A stretch of 64,000 nucleotides of DNA from Caballeronia novacaledonica (GCF_900258035.1 NZ_OGTP01000001.1:620001-684000); one strand, 5' to 3'; shown: positions 43,095 to 52,819, numbered from the stretch's first letter. Notes: generated by a model from the letters alone, not told the origin. Made by a program: numbers and translations.

Positions 43095-45026
43095 ATGTGG
43101 CGAACTCTTCTCATCGCGGGCGTGTTGCTGACGATCGGCCTCGCGCCCGCACCCGCGAGCGCGGCGTCGGTCATCCCGTCGGTTATCTCTTCTGCAAGCA
43201 CGACGACCGCGCACGCGCCCCGGCATCTCGCGCTCGTGATCGGCAATGCAGACTATGCCGATCGTCCGCTCGCGAGCGCATCGCGCGATGCCGACGACAT
43301 GAGCACGGCCCTCGGCGCGCTCGGCTTCGACGTCACACGCCGCACGAATCTCGATGAAGCGGCCATGCGCCAGGCGCTCGACGCATTCGCCGCGCGTCTC
43401 GGACCGGACGATACGGCGCTCGTCTATTTCGCGGGCCACGGCCTTCAGGCGGGCGGCGACGCGCGGCTCATGCCGCTCGACGCAAGCGAGCAACGACCGG
43501 CGACGCTCGTGCGCGACACGCTCTCCGCGAAGGACATCGTCGAGCGCATGACGCGCGCGCGGCCGGACGCGGCGAACATCGTCGTGCTCGACATGTGCCT
43601 CACCGATCCCTTCGAAAAAACGAACGTGCGGACGTGGACGCTGCCGCCGCGCACGCTCGTCGCGTATGCCGCCGCGCCCGGCGATGCCGCCGCCGAAAGC
43701 GATCGCAACGGGCGTTACACCGCAGCGCTGCTGCGCGCGCTGGGCACAGGCTCTCCGGTGACGCCGGCGACATTCGCGGCGGCGGCGTCCGATGTCGCGC
43801 AGGCATCGCGCGGCGCGCAAAGGCCGTGGATCGCATCGACGCTCGACGCGGGCGTCCCCATCGCAGATAGAGCGGCGCGCGTGCGTATCGCGGCCGCCGA
43901 TTCCGCCGATATCGTGCGCACGCGCGGCATCCTCCCGAAAGACAGCAACGAGCAGTACGAACTGACGTTCTGGGAATCGATCAAGGACAGCAATTATCCG
44001 AGCGACTACGAGGCGTATCTGAAGGCGTATCCGAACGGCCGTTTCGCCGCGCTCGCCAAGGCGCGCATCGAGCGTCTTCGCGCGGCGGGCAATGCGAAAC
44101 CGGCGGCATCGTCGACTACGGCGCCACCGGCGGCAACCGCGACGCCCGCCGCACCGGCGCCGAAGCCGGCGCCGTCCGCGCCGGCCACCGCCGCCGCGCC
44201 GGAAAAGCCTCGCCCGACCACGCCGGCCGCACCCGCCGCCGCCGCGGTGACCGCGCCGCCCGCCGCCATCACCAGCAAGCCCGCGGCGAAGACGGCAAGC
44301 GGCGGCGAGATCAAGGATTGCCCGGCGTGCCCGATCCTGATTCCGCTCTCGTCGGGCAGCTTCACGATGGGCAGCAACAACGACGATCCCGCCGAGAAGC
44401 CGCCGCACAAGGTATCGATCGGACGGGCGTTCGCCATCGGCAAATACGAAGTCACGGTCGAGCAATGGAACGCCTGCGCCGACGCGGGCGCGTGCACGCG
44501 CGTCGCGCCGGAAGGCGAGTCGGCCACGCCGCCCGGCAACGCGCCGATGCGCAACGTGAGTTGGGACGACGCGCAGGTCTACGTCAAATGGCTGAGCAAG
44601 GTGGGCGGCAAGCCGTATCGCCTGCCGACGGAAGCGGAATGGGAATACGCCGCGCGCGGCGGCACGCAGTCCACGTACTGGTGGGGCGATCAGATGAAAA
44701 AGGGCACGGCCGACTGCAAGGATTGCGGCGATCCGTACAAACCCGATTCGCCGACCACCGTCGGTTCGTTCGCCGCGAATCCCTACGGCCTCTACGACAT
44801 GAACGGCAGCGTCTGGGAATGGGTCGCCGATTGCTGGCACAGCTCGTACAAGAGCGCGCCCGTCGATGGCCGCGCGTGGGACGATCCATCCTGCTCGGTG
44901 CGCGTGATTCGCGGCGGCTCGTGGCGCGAAGGCGCGTCCTACATGCAGTCGGCGACGCGCTTCAAATACAGTTCCAGCGTGCGGCAGTCGCAGAACGGCT
45001 TTCGCGTCGCGCGGGACATGGAGTGA
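43095..45026 (+). CDS. Exported caspase-like (C14) protein fused to an FGE/SUMF1-type domain
   Basis: This is a 643-residue protein. A signal peptide (MWRTLLIAGVLLTIGLAPAP, then ASA) is followed by a caspase-like domain at about 43-265 with the His-Cys pair H115 (YFAGHGLQ) and C168 (VVLDMCLTDPF). A short helical/linker part follows (about 290-335, FWESIKDSNYPSDYEAYLKAYPNGRF), then an Ala/Pro-rich spacer (about 340-415) and a formylglycine-generating-enzyme-like domain to the end (LPTEAEWEYAARGG, NPYGLYDMNGSVWEW, RVIRGGSW, QNGFRVA). Similar fusions exist in proteobacteria, but their substrates are mostly unknown. Being exported, it is unlikely to be an intracellular death protease. GTG two codons earlier is an alternative start. 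Confidence 0.88.
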   Translation: MWRTLLIAGVLLTIGLAPAPASAASVIPSVISSASTTTAHAPRHLALVIGNADYADRPLASASRDADDMSTALGALGFDVTRRTNLDEAAMRQALDAFAARLGPDDTALVYFAGHGLQAGGDARLMPLDASEQRPATLVRDTLSAKDIVERMTRARPDAANIVVLDMCLTDPFEKTNVRTWTLPPRTLVAYAAAPGDAAAESDRNGRYTAALLRALGTGSPVTPATFAAAASDVAQASRGAQRPWIASTLDAGVPIADRAARVRIAAADSADIVRTRGILPKDSNEQYELTFWESIKDSNYPSDYEAYLKAYPNGRFAALAKARIERLRAAGNAKPAASSTTAPPAATATPAAPAPKPAPSAPATAAAPEKPRPTTPAAPAAAAVTAPPAAITSKPAAKTASGGEIKDCPACPILIPLSSGSFTMGSNNDDPAEKPPHKVSIGRAFAIGKYEVTVEQWNACADAGACTRVAPEGESATPPGNAPMRNVSWDDAQVYVKWLSKVGGKPYRLPTEAEWEYAARGGTQSTYWWGDQMKKGTADCKDCGDPYKPDSPTTVGSFAANPYGLYDMNGSVWEWVADCWHSSYKSAPVDGRAWDDPSCSVRVIRGGSWREGASYMQSATRFKYSSSVRQSQNGFRVARDME

Positions 45027-45029
45027 GCG

Positions 45030-46901
45030 TCACCGGCCGGCGGCCTTCACGATGATCTGCGCCTGCGCATCCCGCTCGATCTGCTTCAGCGCGGGAAGCG
45101 CCGCCCGGAAATCGTCGGGCGTGCAGACCTGTTTGCCGAAGCGCGCGTCCAGCGTGCGCGAAATCTGCACGACGTTCGTCGACGGATCGAAGAGATAGCG
45201 CGAGCGGTAGCGAAAGAAAGCGCCCGTCAGATCCTGATCGGCGGGCACTTCGGTCACGCGCATCGTCTTCGGCAGCGTGATCTGCGAGACCTCGTCGAAC
45301 GTCCCGCCGATGCACAGATACGGCTGCGTGCGCGTGCGCTCGGCGAGCCAGGTGCGGGTCGCCGTCGCGATGCCGCCCGACAGGCTCGACAGCGCCGGCA
45401 AGGCCGTCGTGCCGGTCGGCCAGACGACATCGTCGAGCGTGCCGCGCAACGTCGTCGCGAACGGGCCGCCGCTCGCATCGACATCGCTCGTGGTCAGCGC
45501 ACCCGCGCCGCGCAGGTTCGTGAAGCGCAGCCGGTCCGCCGCGATCTGGTCGCGCCGCTGCGCATTCGCGAGCCGCAGGTTCATCCGCTCGATCTCCGCG
45601 CTCCATCCTGCATCCTCGACCCAGTACGCGAAGCTCGCCTCGCCTTGCGGCGCGACCTCGATCTGCAGTCGCGCCGTGCGCGCGAGCGGCTGGGTCGCGG
45701 GCGTGCGGGCGAGCACGCCGGTGTTCACGAGCAGCGCGGGGCGATCCATGTCGGAGAGCGGCAGAAAGCCGAACTCGACGCTCGACGCCGTGCTGTCCGC
45801 ATACACGTTCAGGTCCGGCAGCCACGTGACGATGTGGTTGATCGCGCCCGCCCCGTAGCCCGGCACCGAAGGCAGCGTATAGACCGAGCCGAGGCCGATC
45901 AGCGCGGGCTCGTTGCGAATGCCGGCGGCGTCGAGCAGCGCTCCGTAGAGCGCGACGTGATCCTTGCAATCGCCGTAGCGGTTCGCGAGCACGTCCGTCA
46001 CGCGATGCGGCACGGCGGGACTCTGGCCGATGAACATCGCGACATAGCGGATCGAATGACGCACCCAGTCATAGAGCGTTTTGGCTTTCGCGCGATCGTC
46101 GGGGTCGTTTTGCGTGAGCGATTGCGCGAGCGCGCGGATGGCCGGATCGCTCGCGCCCGGATCCGCGGCCGCGTCGCGGTAGCTTTTCGCGAAGCTCGCG
46201 TAATCGGGAAAGGTCGTGACCAGCAGGCGATCCCCGTACTGCGCATAGCCCACCGAGCCGCTTTCGATGCGCGCGATACGTTCGCGCCGGTAGGTGAACG
46301 CGTAGCGCGTGCGCCCGTTTTCCGTGACGGGCGGCTCGGCGACATAGCCGCGCGCATCGGCATAAAGCGGTTTGTCGGCAGGAAGATCGAAGACGAGCCG
46401 CTGCTGCAGCACGGGCCGCTGCCCCGGATCGACGTAATAGTTGAACTGCCCGGGAATCACCGCCGCCGCCTGGCTCTTGCGCGAGCGCAGATGCACCGTC
46501 GAGCCGATGCCCACCGCCGGAAAGATGATCGCGCGCAGTTTCGCGTCCTGAAACGTCGGCGCGCCCGCCGAGCGCGGCTCCTGAATGTCGCGGATCTGAT
46601 CGGGCGAGACGTCGTGGCGCGCGCCGTTCGCATCGACGGAATACGCCTCGACGATATCCACCTTCGACACGCTCTTGTCGTACCAGACGTAGCGCTGCGC
46701 GATCTCGTCGACGCCCGCCGACGTGTTCGCGCGCAGCACGGCGGTGTCGTCTTCGGTCAGCGAGCCGTCGGCGGCGACGACGAACTCGTGATCGTCGCTG
46801 ACGATGGTCGAAGGATCGTCGTCCGTTGCGGCAAAGGCGCACGACCACGCGCACACGCCGGCGATGACGCACGCCATCCGGGAAATGAAGCGACGAGCCA
46901 T
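45030..46901 (-). CDS. Exported DUF3857/transglutaminase-like protein
   Basis: This 623-residue protein has a signal peptide MARRFISRMACVIAGVCAWSCAFA. The N-terminal DUF3857 region (about 30-250) carries VWYDKSVSKVDIVEAYSV and YTYRRERI-like strands. The transglutaminase-like core (about 270-400) has the triad Cys in NRYGDCKDHV, His in INHIVTWL and Asp in NVYADST. The C-terminal 200 residues are beta-rich (DUF2569-like region not certain). The enzymatic role is not known. The start at 46901 is chosen for the signal peptide. It converges on the caspase-FGE gene with only 3 bp between stops. Confidence 0.87.
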   Translation of the reverse strand: MARRFISRMACVIAGVCAWSCAFAATDDDPSTIVSDDHEFVVAADGSLTEDDTAVLRANTSAGVDEIAQRYVWYDKSVSKVDIVEAYSVDANGARHDVSPDQIRDIQEPRSAGAPTFQDAKLRAIIFPAVGIGSTVHLRSRKSQAAAVIPGQFNYYVDPGQRPVLQQRLVFDLPADKPLYADARGYVAEPPVTENGRTRYAFTYRRERIARIESGSVGYAQYGDRLLVTTFPDYASFAKSYRDAAADPGASDPAIRALAQSLTQNDPDDRAKAKTLYDWVRHSIRYVAMFIGQSPAVPHRVTDVLANRYGDCKDHVALYGALLDAAGIRNEPALIGLGSVYTLPSVPGYGAGAINHIVTWLPDLNVYADSTASSVEFGFLPLSDMDRPALLVNTGVLARTPATQPLARTARLQIEVAPQGEASFAYWVEDAGWSAEIERMNLRLANAQRRDQIAADRLRFTNLRGAGALTTSDVDASGGPFATTLRGTLDDVVWPTGTTALPALSSLSGGIATATRTWLAERTRTQPYLCIGGTFDEVSQITLPKTMRVTEVPADQDLTGAFFRYRSRYLFDPSTNVVQISRTLDARFGKQVCTPDDFRAALPALKQIERDAQAQIIVKAAGR

Positions 46902-47067
46902 GTCGAAGTGTCCGCGCGGCGCGAAGGAAAAGTCATCGTACAGGAGGACGTTCAACCGCAACAAAACGCGGCGCGCGACAATTTGTATCACGTTGCGATA
47001 TACTTTTGCGATTTTCGCACACCGGCCCGTGTGACCTTCCACTGACTCTTTCCGGAACGCTGCAAAC

Positions 47068-48222
47068 GTGACGCGTAACGCATTGCTTCGCTGGCTGAAT
47101 GGCTTTCTCCCCGCTCCCGTCACGCTTGCGTGGACCGAGCGGCTGCGCGCCGGTCTGGGCGCGCTGATCGGCATCGCGCTGACGGGCGGGCTCGCGCATC
47201 TCGTGGCCGGCGATGCATCGGCCAATCCTTTCCTCATCGCGCCGATGGGCGCTTCCGCCGTGCTGCTCTTCGCCGTTCCCGCGAGCCCGCTTGCGCAGCC
47301 GTGGTCGATCATCGGAGGGAATATCGTGTCGGCGGCGGTCGGCGTGACCTGCGCGCTGTTCGTGCGCGATCCCGTCGGCGCCGCCGCGCTCGCCGTCTGT
47401 CTCGCCATCTGCGCGATGTTCGCGCTGCGCTGCGTGCACCCGCCTTCGGGCGCGGTCGCGCTGACCGCCGTGCTCGGCGGGCCGTCGATTCACGCGCTCG
47501 GCTACGGCTTCGTGTTCGCGCCGGTGGCGATTCAGTCGGCGGCGCTGCTCTCGTCGGCGATCGTGTTTCATGCGCTGACGGGCCATCGCTATCCGCACGG
47601 CCACGCCGCGCCGCAGCCCGCGAGCGCGCCGCCCGACGCCGCCTCGTTCACGCGCGCCGATCTCGAAGCCGTGCTGTCGCGGCGCAGCGAAATGCTCGAC
47701 GTCGATCCGGACGATCTCGAAGCGCTCCTTCGCGAGACGCAATTGCAGGCCTACGCGCGCCGTTTCACGGAGTTCACGTGCGCGGACATCATGTCGCGCG
47801 CAACCGTTTCGGTGACGCCGGATGCCAGCGCGCGGGCGGCGCTCGCGCTCATCGAAAAACATCAGGTGAAGGCGCTGCCCGTGATCGACGCGACGCGCCG
47901 CGTGTGCGGCATCGTCACGCGCGCGGACCTGGCACCGGTGCGCCGCGGCGGCATCGTCGAGGGAATGCGGCACGCGATCGGGCGGCTCATGCGCGGCCCT
48001 GCGACGACACCGCCGCTCGTCGCCGCGCTGATGACGACGGACGTCCGCACCGTGAAAACGACCACCGCCATCGCCGATCTGGTGCCGATGTTCGCGCACT
48101 TCGGGCATCACCACGTTCCGGTGATCGGCGCGCACGATCAGCTTGCCGGCATGATCACCGAAACCGACCTGATCTCCGGCCTTTATCGACAATCGTTCGC
48201 GGGCGAGCGCCAAAGCGCCTGA
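47068..48222 (+). CDS. HPP family membrane protein with two CBS domains
   Basis: This 384-residue protein has an N-terminal HPP domain of four membrane helices (about 20-175) with the naming motif CVHPPSGAVAL and APMGASAVLLF, and a C-terminal pair of CBS domains (about 235-375: IMSRATVSVTPDASARAALALIE and ALMTTDVRTVKTTTAIADLV). HPP proteins have been linked with nitrite transport in plants and cyanobacteria; CBS pairs usually sense adenine nucleotides. The start is GTG at 47068 with a weak ribosome site. It is followed at 25 bp by a marR gene and a ClC gene, probably one operon. Confidence 0.88.
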   Translation: MTRNALLRWLNGFLPAPVTLAWTERLRAGLGALIGIALTGGLAHLVAGDASANPFLIAPMGASAVLLFAVPASPLAQPWSIIGGNIVSAAVGVTCALFVRDPVGAAALAVCLAICAMFALRCVHPPSGAVALTAVLGGPSIHALGYGFVFAPVAIQSAALLSSAIVFHALTGHRYPHGHAAPQPASAPPDAASFTRADLEAVLSRRSEMLDVDPDDLEALLRETQLQAYARRFTEFTCADIMSRATVSVTPDASARAALALIEKHQVKALPVIDATRRVCGIVTRADLAPVRRGGIVEGMRHAIGRLMRGPATTPPLVAALMTTDVRTVKTTTAIADLVPMFAHFGHHHVPVIGAHDQLAGMITETDLISGLYRQSFAGERQSA

Positions 48223-48247
48223 ACCGCGTCGCGCCGACGGGAATTCC

Positions 48248-48658
48248 ATGAACACGCCTCGCACGCTCGACAAGCCGGACTTCGAACAGTTGTCCGAATT
48301 CCGCTATCAGATGCGGCGCTTCGAGCGCTTCTCCGAGCGCGCCGCGCAGGACGAAGGCATCACGCCGCTGCAATACCTGCTCCTTCTGCACATCAAGGGC
48401 TATCCCGGCCGCGACTGGGCGACGGTCGGCGAACTCGCCGAGCGGCTGCAATCGCATCATCACGGCGTCGTGGCGCTCGTCACGCGCTGCGAGGCGGCCG
48501 GACTCGTGCGCCGCGCGCCGAGCGAAGAGGATCGCCGTCAAGTGCGGGTGCATCTCGAAGCGCGCGGCGAAGAGGTGCTCGAACGGCTCGCGGCGCTGCA
48601 TCGCGCGGAATTGAAGTCGCTCGAAGGCGCGTTCCGCGTGCCGCGCATCGATCTTTGA
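48248..48658 (+). CDS. MarR-family transcriptional regulator
   Basis: This 136-residue winged-helix protein has DNA-binding region about 35-105: GITPLQYLLLLHIKGY, VGELAERLQSHHHGVVALVTRCEAAGLVRRAPSEEDRRQVRVHL. Its position between an HPP-CBS gene and a ClC-CBS gene suggests it controls both. Its stop overlaps an ATG of the ClC frame, though the next ATG is the likelier start there. Confidence 0.9.
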   Translation: MNTPRTLDKPDFEQLSEFRYQMRRFERFSERAAQDEGITPLQYLLLLHIKGYPGRDWATVGELAERLQSHHHGVVALVTRCEAAGLVRRAPSEEDRRQVRVHLEARGEEVLERLAALHRAELKSLEGAFRVPRIDL

Positions 48659-48678
48659 ATTTTCCCGGAGCGCTCAGC

Positions 48679-50445
48679 ATGGACCATCACAAACGCGACT
48701 TTTCGGTCAACGACCGGCTGCTCAGGATTTGCGGGCTCGCCGCGATCATCGGGGGAATCGCGACGCTCGCGGCCGTCGTGCTTCTTGGGCTCATCCATCT
48801 CTTCACGAACCTGTTTTTCTTCGGCACGTTCTCGATCGAAGACCGCTCGCCCGCGCTCAACACGCTCGGGCACTGGGTGATCGCGATTCCGGTGATCGGC
48901 GGACTGATCGTCGGGATGATGGCGCGCTTCGGCTCGGAGAAGATTCGCGGCCACGGCATTCCCGAAGCGATCGAAGCGATCTTGTTCGGCAAGAGCCGCA
49001 TGTCGCCCAAGGTGGCGATTCTGAAGCCGTTGTCGTCGGGCATCGTGATCGGCAGCGGCGGGCCGTTCGGCGCGGAAGGCCCGATCATCATGACGGGCGG
49101 CGCGCTCGGCTCGCTGATCGCGCAATGCATCGACGTGACGGCGGCCGAGCGCAAGACGCTGCTCGTCGCGGGCGCGGCGGCGGGCATGACCGCCGTGTTC
49201 GGCACGCCGGTCGCGGCGGTGCTGCTCGCGGTCGAATTGCTGCTCTTCGAATGGCGGCCGCGCAGCTTTCTGCCGGTTGCGCTCGCGTGCGCCGTCGCGG
49301 GTTTCGCGCGCGCGGCGGTGTTCGGCACGGGCGCGCTCTTTCCGCTCGACACCCAAGCGCCGCAGATGATTTCGCTGCTTTCGTGCCTCGCCGCCGGGTT
49401 GCTGTCCGGCGCGCTCGCGTCGGGGCTGTCGGCTGCGCTCTACAAGCTCGAAGACCTGTTTCACAAGCTGCCGATCCACTGGATGTGGTGGCCCGCGATC
49501 GGCGCGGTGTTCGTCGGCATCGGCGGATATGTCGAGCCGCGCGCGCTCGGCGTCGGCTATGACGTGATCGGCGACCTGCTGCATCAGCACATCGCGATTC
49601 AGGTGGCGCTGTCGATTCTCGCCGTGAAGGCGGTCATCTGGGTCGTCGCGCTGGCCTCGGGCACGTCGGGCGGCGTGCTCGCGCCGCTCCTGATGCTCGG
49701 CGCGGGCCTCGGCACCGTGCTCGGCGCGATCCTGCCGGGCCACGACGCCGCGCTCTGGCCGCTTGTGTGCATGGCCGCGACGCTCGGCGCGACGCTGGGC
49801 GCGCCGCTCACCGCGATCGTCTTCGCGTTCGGCCTCACGCACGATGCGAACGCGCTGTTGCCGTTGCTCGCCGCGACGCTCGTCGCGCACGGCTTCGCGA
49901 CCGTCGTGATGAAGCGCTCGATCATGACCGAGAAGATCGCGCGGCGCGGCTATCACATCTATCGCGAATACGGCGTGGACCCGCTGGAGCGCCATCACGT
50001 CGATGAAGTCATGACCCGCGACGTGCTGACGATCGACGCCGCCACGCCCTTGAGCGACGTGCTCGCGAAGCACTTCGGGCCGCATCAGATGCATCGCGCG
50101 TATCCGGTCGTGCGTGACGGCGTGCTCGTCGGAATGCTGGACCGGACGGCGCTGGCGACGATGGCGCACGCGGAGTTTTCGAGTATTGGCGAGGCTTTGG
50201 ACCGCCTTCAACCCGCCGCGCCCGCCTTCGCGCTGCCGGGCGAACCGTGCCGGCTCGCCGCGACGCGCCTCGCCGTACACGAACTGGAGCGGCTGCCCGT
50301 GGTCGCGGACAAGGCGTCGCTACGGCTCGTCGGCATCGTCTCGCGCAGCGATCTCGTGAAGCCCGCGCGCGCGCACTTCGACGAGGAGCATCGGCGCGAG
50401 CGATTCCGGGGCTTTCGGCGGGCGCCGGCGCTACGGAAGCACTGA
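48679..50445 (+). CDS. ClC-family chloride channel/antiporter with CBS domains
   Basis: This 588-residue protein has about 12-18 membrane helices. The anion filter and gate motifs are GSGGPFGAEGPIIM (normally GSGIP and GREGP; the gating Glu is kept), GAAAGMTAVFGTPVAAVLLAVELLLFE and SGTSGGVLAPLLMLGAGLG. Two CBS domains occupy the last 140 residues (VDEVMTRDVLTIDAATPLSDVLAKHF). The gating Glu argues for an H+/Cl- exchanger rather than a pore. ATG 48679 follows GGAG; an ATG at 48655 overlapping the marR stop is possible. Confidence 0.92.
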   Translation: MDHHKRDFSVNDRLLRICGLAAIIGGIATLAAVVLLGLIHLFTNLFFFGTFSIEDRSPALNTLGHWVIAIPVIGGLIVGMMARFGSEKIRGHGIPEAIEAILFGKSRMSPKVAILKPLSSGIVIGSGGPFGAEGPIIMTGGALGSLIAQCIDVTAAERKTLLVAGAAAGMTAVFGTPVAAVLLAVELLLFEWRPRSFLPVALACAVAGFARAAVFGTGALFPLDTQAPQMISLLSCLAAGLLSGALASGLSAALYKLEDLFHKLPIHWMWWPAIGAVFVGIGGYVEPRALGVGYDVIGDLLHQHIAIQVALSILAVKAVIWVVALASGTSGGVLAPLLMLGAGLGTVLGAILPGHDAALWPLVCMAATLGATLGAPLTAIVFAFGLTHDANALLPLLAATLVAHGFATVVMKRSIMTEKIARRGYHIYREYGVDPLERHHVDEVMTRDVLTIDAATPLSDVLAKHFGPHQMHRAYPVVRDGVLVGMLDRTALATMAHAEFSSIGEALDRLQPAAPAFALPGEPCRLAATRLAVHELERLPVVADKASLRLVGIVSRSDLVKPARAHFDEEHRRERFRGFRRAPALRKH

Positions 50446-50600
50446 GCGCGGTGAGGTTGGCGGGCGGCTGCGTGCAGTTACCCGGTTCGGTCGGGCGATA
50501 GCGACGCATCGGCACGGCGTGAAGCGCATGTCTGCGCGAGCAGGACCGATGCCGATTGTGCAGAATTCAAAAGCCCTCACCCCTCGAAGGCTCACCGCAC

Positions 50601-51506
50601 ATGACCACCCGCCGCGATTTCCTCCGCCTGAGCGCCGCCGCGCTCGCCACACCAGCGGTTCAAGCCGCCGAACCGCCCGCCCAACCCATGCACACACGCC
50701 CGATCCCATCGACGGGCGAACAATTGCCCGTCGTCGGCTGCGGCACCTGGCGAACCTTCGACGTCGGCGACGACACCGCCCGACGCCGCGAACTCGCCGA
50801 CGTTCTGCGCGTGCTTTTCGCGGCGGGCGGCTCGGTGATCGATTCGTCGCCGATGTACGGTTCCTCCGAAGCCGTCGCGGGCGCGCTGCTCGCCGAATCG
50901 CACACGCGCGACAAGGCGTTCATCGCCACCAAGGTCTGGACCGACGGACGCGAGGCCGGCATCGCGCAAATGGAGCAATCGATGCGCCTTTGGCAGACCG
51001 GCCGCATCGACCTCATGCAGATTCACAACCTGCTCGACTGGCGCACGCATCTCGCCACGCTGCGCGACTGGAAAGCCGCCGGCAAGATCCGCTACATCGG
51101 CGTCACGCACTACACGTCCAGCGCGTTTCCCCAGGTCGAGGCCGTGCTGCGCTCGGAGCGCGTCGATTTCGTGCAGATCAACTACGCCGCCAACGACCGC
51201 GACGCCGAAGCGCGCCTCCTGCCGCTCGCCGCCGAGCGCGGCGTCGCGGTGATCGTGAATCAGCCGTTCGGCGGCGGTTCGCTGCTCGCGAGCCTGCGCA
51301 ACCGGCCATTGCCGGCGTTCGCGCAGGATTTCGGTTGCGCATCGTGGGCACAGCTTCTGCTGAAATTCGTGCTGGGCAACCCCGCCGTGACCTGCGTGAT
51401 TCCCGGCACCGGACGGCGCGAATACATGATCGACAACGCGCACGCGGGCATCGGCATCTATCCCGACGCGGCGATGAAACAGCGCATCGCCGGCGCGGTC
51501 GCGTAA
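50601..51506 (+). CDS. Tat-exported aldo/keto reductase family protein
   Basis: This 301-residue protein starts MTTRRDFLRLSAAALATPAV, a good Tat signal (RRDFLRL). The remainder is an AKR barrel with residues fitting the catalytic tetrad: D in VIDSSPMYGSSE with its Tyr, K in FIATKVW and H in LMQIHNL. A NADPH-dependent enzyme folded with cofactor before export would need Tat, which agrees. The substrate is unknown. The next gene, a DUF1810 gene, begins 10 bp later. Confidence 0.9.
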   Translation: MTTRRDFLRLSAAALATPAVQAAEPPAQPMHTRPIPSTGEQLPVVGCGTWRTFDVGDDTARRRELADVLRVLFAAGGSVIDSSPMYGSSEAVAGALLAESHTRDKAFIATKVWTDGREAGIAQMEQSMRLWQTGRIDLMQIHNLLDWRTHLATLRDWKAAGKIRYIGVTHYTSSAFPQVEAVLRSERVDFVQINYAANDRDAEARLLPLAAERGVAVIVNQPFGGGSLLASLRNRPLPAFAQDFGCASWAQLLLKFVLGNPAVTCVIPGTGRREYMIDNAHAGIGIYPDAAMKQRIAGAVA

Positions 51507-51516
51507 GGAGAACACC

Positions 51517-51939
51517 ATGAGCGATTCCTTCGACCTTCAGCGTTTCGTCGACGCGCAGGAGAGCGTCATCGGCGACGTGCGCGCCGAACTCGCGGCCGGC
51601 CGCAAACGCACGCACTGGATGTGGTTCGTGTTCCCGCAGATCGCCGGCCTCGGGCACAGCGCGATGGCGCAGCGCTACGCGATTTCGTCGCGCGACGAAG
51701 CCCGGGCGTATCTCGCGCATCCCGTGCTGGGCGCGCGGCTCGTCGAGCTGACGGGCATCGTCAACGGCGTGCGGGGACGCAGCGCCGGCGACATCTTCGG
51801 CTATCCGGACGACATGAAATTTCATTCGTCGATGACGCTTTTCGCGCACGCCGCCGACGATGCCGCCGTCTTCCACGAAGCGCTGCGACGCTATTTCGAA
51901 GCCCGCGACGACGAAGCCACGCTCGCGCGCCTGCAATGA
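51517..51939 (+). CDS. DUF1810 protein
   Basis: This 140-residue cytosolic protein has the family pattern FDLQRFVDAQESVIGDVRAELAAGRKRTHWMWFVFPQIAGLGHSAMAQRYAI and DDMKFHSSMTLFAHA. The function is not established (distant calpastatin annotation is unreliable). AAGGAGAACACC precedes the ATG. Confidence 0.88.
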   Translation: MSDSFDLQRFVDAQESVIGDVRAELAAGRKRTHWMWFVFPQIAGLGHSAMAQRYAISSRDEARAYLAHPVLGARLVELTGIVNGVRGRSAGDIFGYPDDMKFHSSMTLFAHAADDAAVFHEALRRYFEARDDEATLARLQ

Positions 51940-51994
51940 CGGGCATGGCGGTTGCGCTTTCTGAAACGTCCACGTTCATCAGGAGCGAAACGCC

Positions 51995-52210
51995 ATGAGC
52001 AAGTCCTTCAAGCTGCACGACCACGTCCGCTGGAACACGCCGCAAGGCGAGACGACCGGGCATATCGTGCGCATCGTCACCGGGCGCACGACGCTCGACG
52101 GCCACACCGTCAACGCATCGCACGACGATCCGCACTTCGAAGTCGAAAGCGACAAGAGCGGCAAGCGCGCCGTCCACAAGGCCGACGCACTCACGCGGCT
52201 TTCGCATTGA
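51995..52210 (+). CDS. DUF2945 small protein
   Basis: This 71-residue basic protein (MSKSFKLHDHVRWNTPQGET) has the SH3/Tudor-like DUF2945 pattern GHIVRIVTG and ASHDDPHFEVESDKSGKRAVHKADAL. Its role is unknown; in other bacteria it is often near stress genes. AGGAGCGAAACGCC lies before the start. Confidence 0.87.
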   Translation: MSKSFKLHDHVRWNTPQGETTGHIVRIVTGRTTLDGHTVNASHDDPHFEVESDKSGKRAVHKADALTRLSH

Positions 52211-52372
52211 CGCGCCGCGCGCCGCACGTTCGCACTAATGCAGTGCGCGCGGCGCAACCAGACACCGTTCCTGCAGAAACCACGATTAACGTTCAAACTT
52301 CTACCGCGCTGGAAGCTTGAATCGCGCATTTCCATTGAAACCGGTATGCCCAATCCTTTGAGGAATCGAACA

Positions 52373-52810
52373 ATGAAATCGAAACTCGTGGCACTGCTCG
52401 TTGCATCGTCGGCACTCGGCCTGACTTCCACGGCATCCTTCGCCCAGGTCGCAGGCGCGCAACCGCTCGGCGTATCGGTCGAGGTCTCGACGGCCATCAT
52501 CGATGGCTGGAGCATCAAGAAATCCATCCTCAACAAGCCCGTCGTGAACGATCAGGGACAACGCGTCGGCGTGATCAACGACATCATCGTCGCGCCGGAC
52601 AAGTCCGTTTCGTTCGCGATCATCGCTGCGAACAAGTTCCTCGGCGTGGCGCGCCACGACGTCGCGATTCCGATCGAGCAGCTCGACGTGAAAAACGGCC
52701 AGTTCGTGCTCGCGGGCGCCACGAAGGACGCGATCAAGGCGCTGCCCGAGTTCCAGTACAACAAGGTGAAGGCCGCGCCGATTCCGCGCTCGCAATTCGA
52801 GCATCATTAA
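52373..52810 (+). CDS. Exported PRC-barrel protein
   Basis: This 145-residue protein has signal peptide MKSKLVALLVASSALGLTST ending ASFAQ. The PRC-barrel domain (about 50-125) shows KPVVNDQGQRVGVINDIIVAPDKSVSFAIIAANKFLGVARHDVAIPIEQL. PRC barrels bind proteins or act as structural parts; this exported single-domain type is common in Burkholderiaceae and of unknown role. GAGGAATCGAACA precedes the ATG. Confidence 0.87.
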   Translation: MKSKLVALLVASSALGLTSTASFAQVAGAQPLGVSVEVSTAIIDGWSIKKSILNKPVVNDQGQRVGVINDIIVAPDKSVSFAIIAANKFLGVARHDVAIPIEQLDVKNGQFVLAGATKDAIKALPEFQYNKVKAAPIPRSQFEHH

Positions 52811-52819
52811 GCAAGGTCC

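Noticed and set aside
48538..50280. 580-codon minus-strand frame opposite the ClC gene
   Set aside because: Low-complexity Arg/Glu/Asp composition and no start signal; the plus strand encodes a clear ClC protein.
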